NCBI GenBank assembly: GCA_015486895.1
Contig: WFQT01000129.1
Coordinates: forward strand, 1 to 5,420
DNA from: Anaerolineae bacterium
GTDB lineage: Bacteria > Chloroflexota > Anaerolineae > JAADDB01
DNA: 5,420 bases
Reading direction: 5' to 3'
Positions 4,955-5,420 of the stretch are shown one piece after another. The position numbers and the translations under genes are program-made. Within the stretch, counting starts at the first letter, position 1; each line of letters starts with the position of its first letter. Under the pieces are notes generated by a model that had not been told where the DNA came from, made no database searches, and worked only from the letters and a program-made list of their open reading frames with translations.

Positions 4955-4982
4955 TGATGGTCGTTTGAGAAGACGATCGTCA
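4955..4982 (+). other. Hairpin just upstream of the murF ribosome-binding site
   Basis: In RNA, 4955-4964 pairs with 4973-4982 over ten positions, including two G-U pairs, around an 8-nt loop. It ends 13 nt before the murF Shine-Dalgarno GAGGAG (4996-5001). No T-run follows, so it is not a terminator. It may tune ribosome access or mRNA stability, or be incidental. The rest of the 219-nt gap (4790-5008) shows no gene and no copy of the repeats seen around ftsL. Confidence 0.3.
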
Positions 4983-5008
4983 CCAGTGGATGGGAGAGGA
5001 GAAAAATC

Positions 5009-5420
5009 TTGCCACCCAGTGTACGCCAGGTCTGGTTAGCCTTGGGCGGAGAGTTGCTTGGAAGTGAGCGCCTGGCACCGGATCCGCTGTCATCTTTCAC
5101 CGTGGATTCGCGGCAGGTTAGCGGCAATAGCTTGTTTGTCGCTCTGCCGGGAGAGCATACTGACGGCCACCGTTACGTCGGCGACGCACTGCGGGGTGGT
5201 GCTGTGGCAGTTCTGGCGCGGCGAGGCGAGGAAGAGCGCTGGGGGGGAACCACTCTGCGGCCGGGGGAACCATTGCCGCGACGACCACTGCAACCACCTT
5301 ACATCTTGCTGGTGGATGACCCATTAGCAGCGTTACAGAAAGTGGCTGCTTTCTGGCGGCGTCAGTTTGAACCGCAAGTCATTGGCATTACTGGGAGTGT
5401 GGGCAAAACTACCACCAAAG
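5009..5420 (+). CDS. murF: MurF, UDP-MurNAc-tripeptide--D-Ala-D-Ala ligase (5' part, cut by window)
   Basis: MurF adds D-Ala-D-Ala to the UDP-MurNAc tripeptide in the cytoplasm, using ATP, the last step of the soluble precursor pathway. The 137 codons present cover the N-terminal UMP-substrate domain: FTVDSRQVSGNSLFVALPGEHTDGHRYV (30-57) is the typical DSR...LFVAL.GE..DGH block. The ATP loop GITGSVGKTTTK (126-137) follows at the window edge. The Lys after TTT favours MurF over MurE, but the decisive ligase motifs lie outside. The start is a TTG at 5009 with GAGGAG 7 nt upstream; an in-frame TGA at 4955-4957 and no ATG or GTG between support it. Residues about 72-97 form an Arg/Pro/Gly-rich stretch that looks longer than usual. 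murE is not present between ftsI and this gene. Confidence 0.88.
   Translation, partial: MPPSVRQVWLALGGELLGSERLAPDPLSSFTVDSRQVSGNSLFVALPGEHTDGHRYVGDALRGGAVAVLARRGEEERWGGTTLRPGEPLPRRPLQPPYILLVDDPLAALQKVAAFWRRQFEPQVIGITGSVGKTTTK

Overview
The window is the 5' part of a bacterial division and cell-wall (dcw) cluster. Every confident gene is on the + strand, in this order: mraZ, rsmH (mraW), an ftsL-like small membrane protein, a class B division transpeptidase (ftsI type) and the first 137 codons of murF. The gene order identifies the region. The lineage is less certain. Intermediate base composition, murF directly behind the transpeptidase with no murE, a MurF P-loop reading TGSVGKTTTK and a transpeptidase without PASTA domains would all fit Chloroflexota, but this is inference and no marker here proves it.

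Positions 1-352 contain no confident gene. They hold a promoter-like TATAAT near the left edge, a near-perfect 22-bp palindrome inside a possible long-range stem, and then a well-formed promoter whose -10 box overlaps the first of four TGGGA repeats at exact 10-bp spacing. This is the classical MraZ operator, so the cluster is probably autoregulated. mraZ (353-778) is followed by a 78-nt gap with a strong Shine-Dalgarno, a 15-codon leader ORF and a TGA that directly abuts the rsmH ATG (857-1765).

The 401-nt gap between rsmH and the ftsL-like gene (1766-2166) is the most unusual part, because dcw genes are normally packed tightly. It holds a minus-strand terminator-like hairpin, a 142-bp nested palindromic element with 14-bp inverted ends and 9-bp-periodic CACAGATT-type units, a loose further copy of those units and two abutting hairpins. 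Degenerate relatives of the same units lie in the 193-nt gap after the ftsL-like gene. The pattern suggests a small dispersed repeat family that has entered the cluster on both sides of ftsL.

Functionally, MraZ controls transcription, RsmH modifies the ribosomal decoding centre, the FtsL-like protein and the transpeptidase belong to the septal peptidoglycan machinery, and MurF completes the UDP-MurNAc-pentapeptide precursor. I see no clearly new multi-gene system. The novelty candidates are non-coding: the palindromic repeat family, a possible minus-strand small RNA inside it, the leader peptide before rsmH, and the structured region upstream of mraZ.
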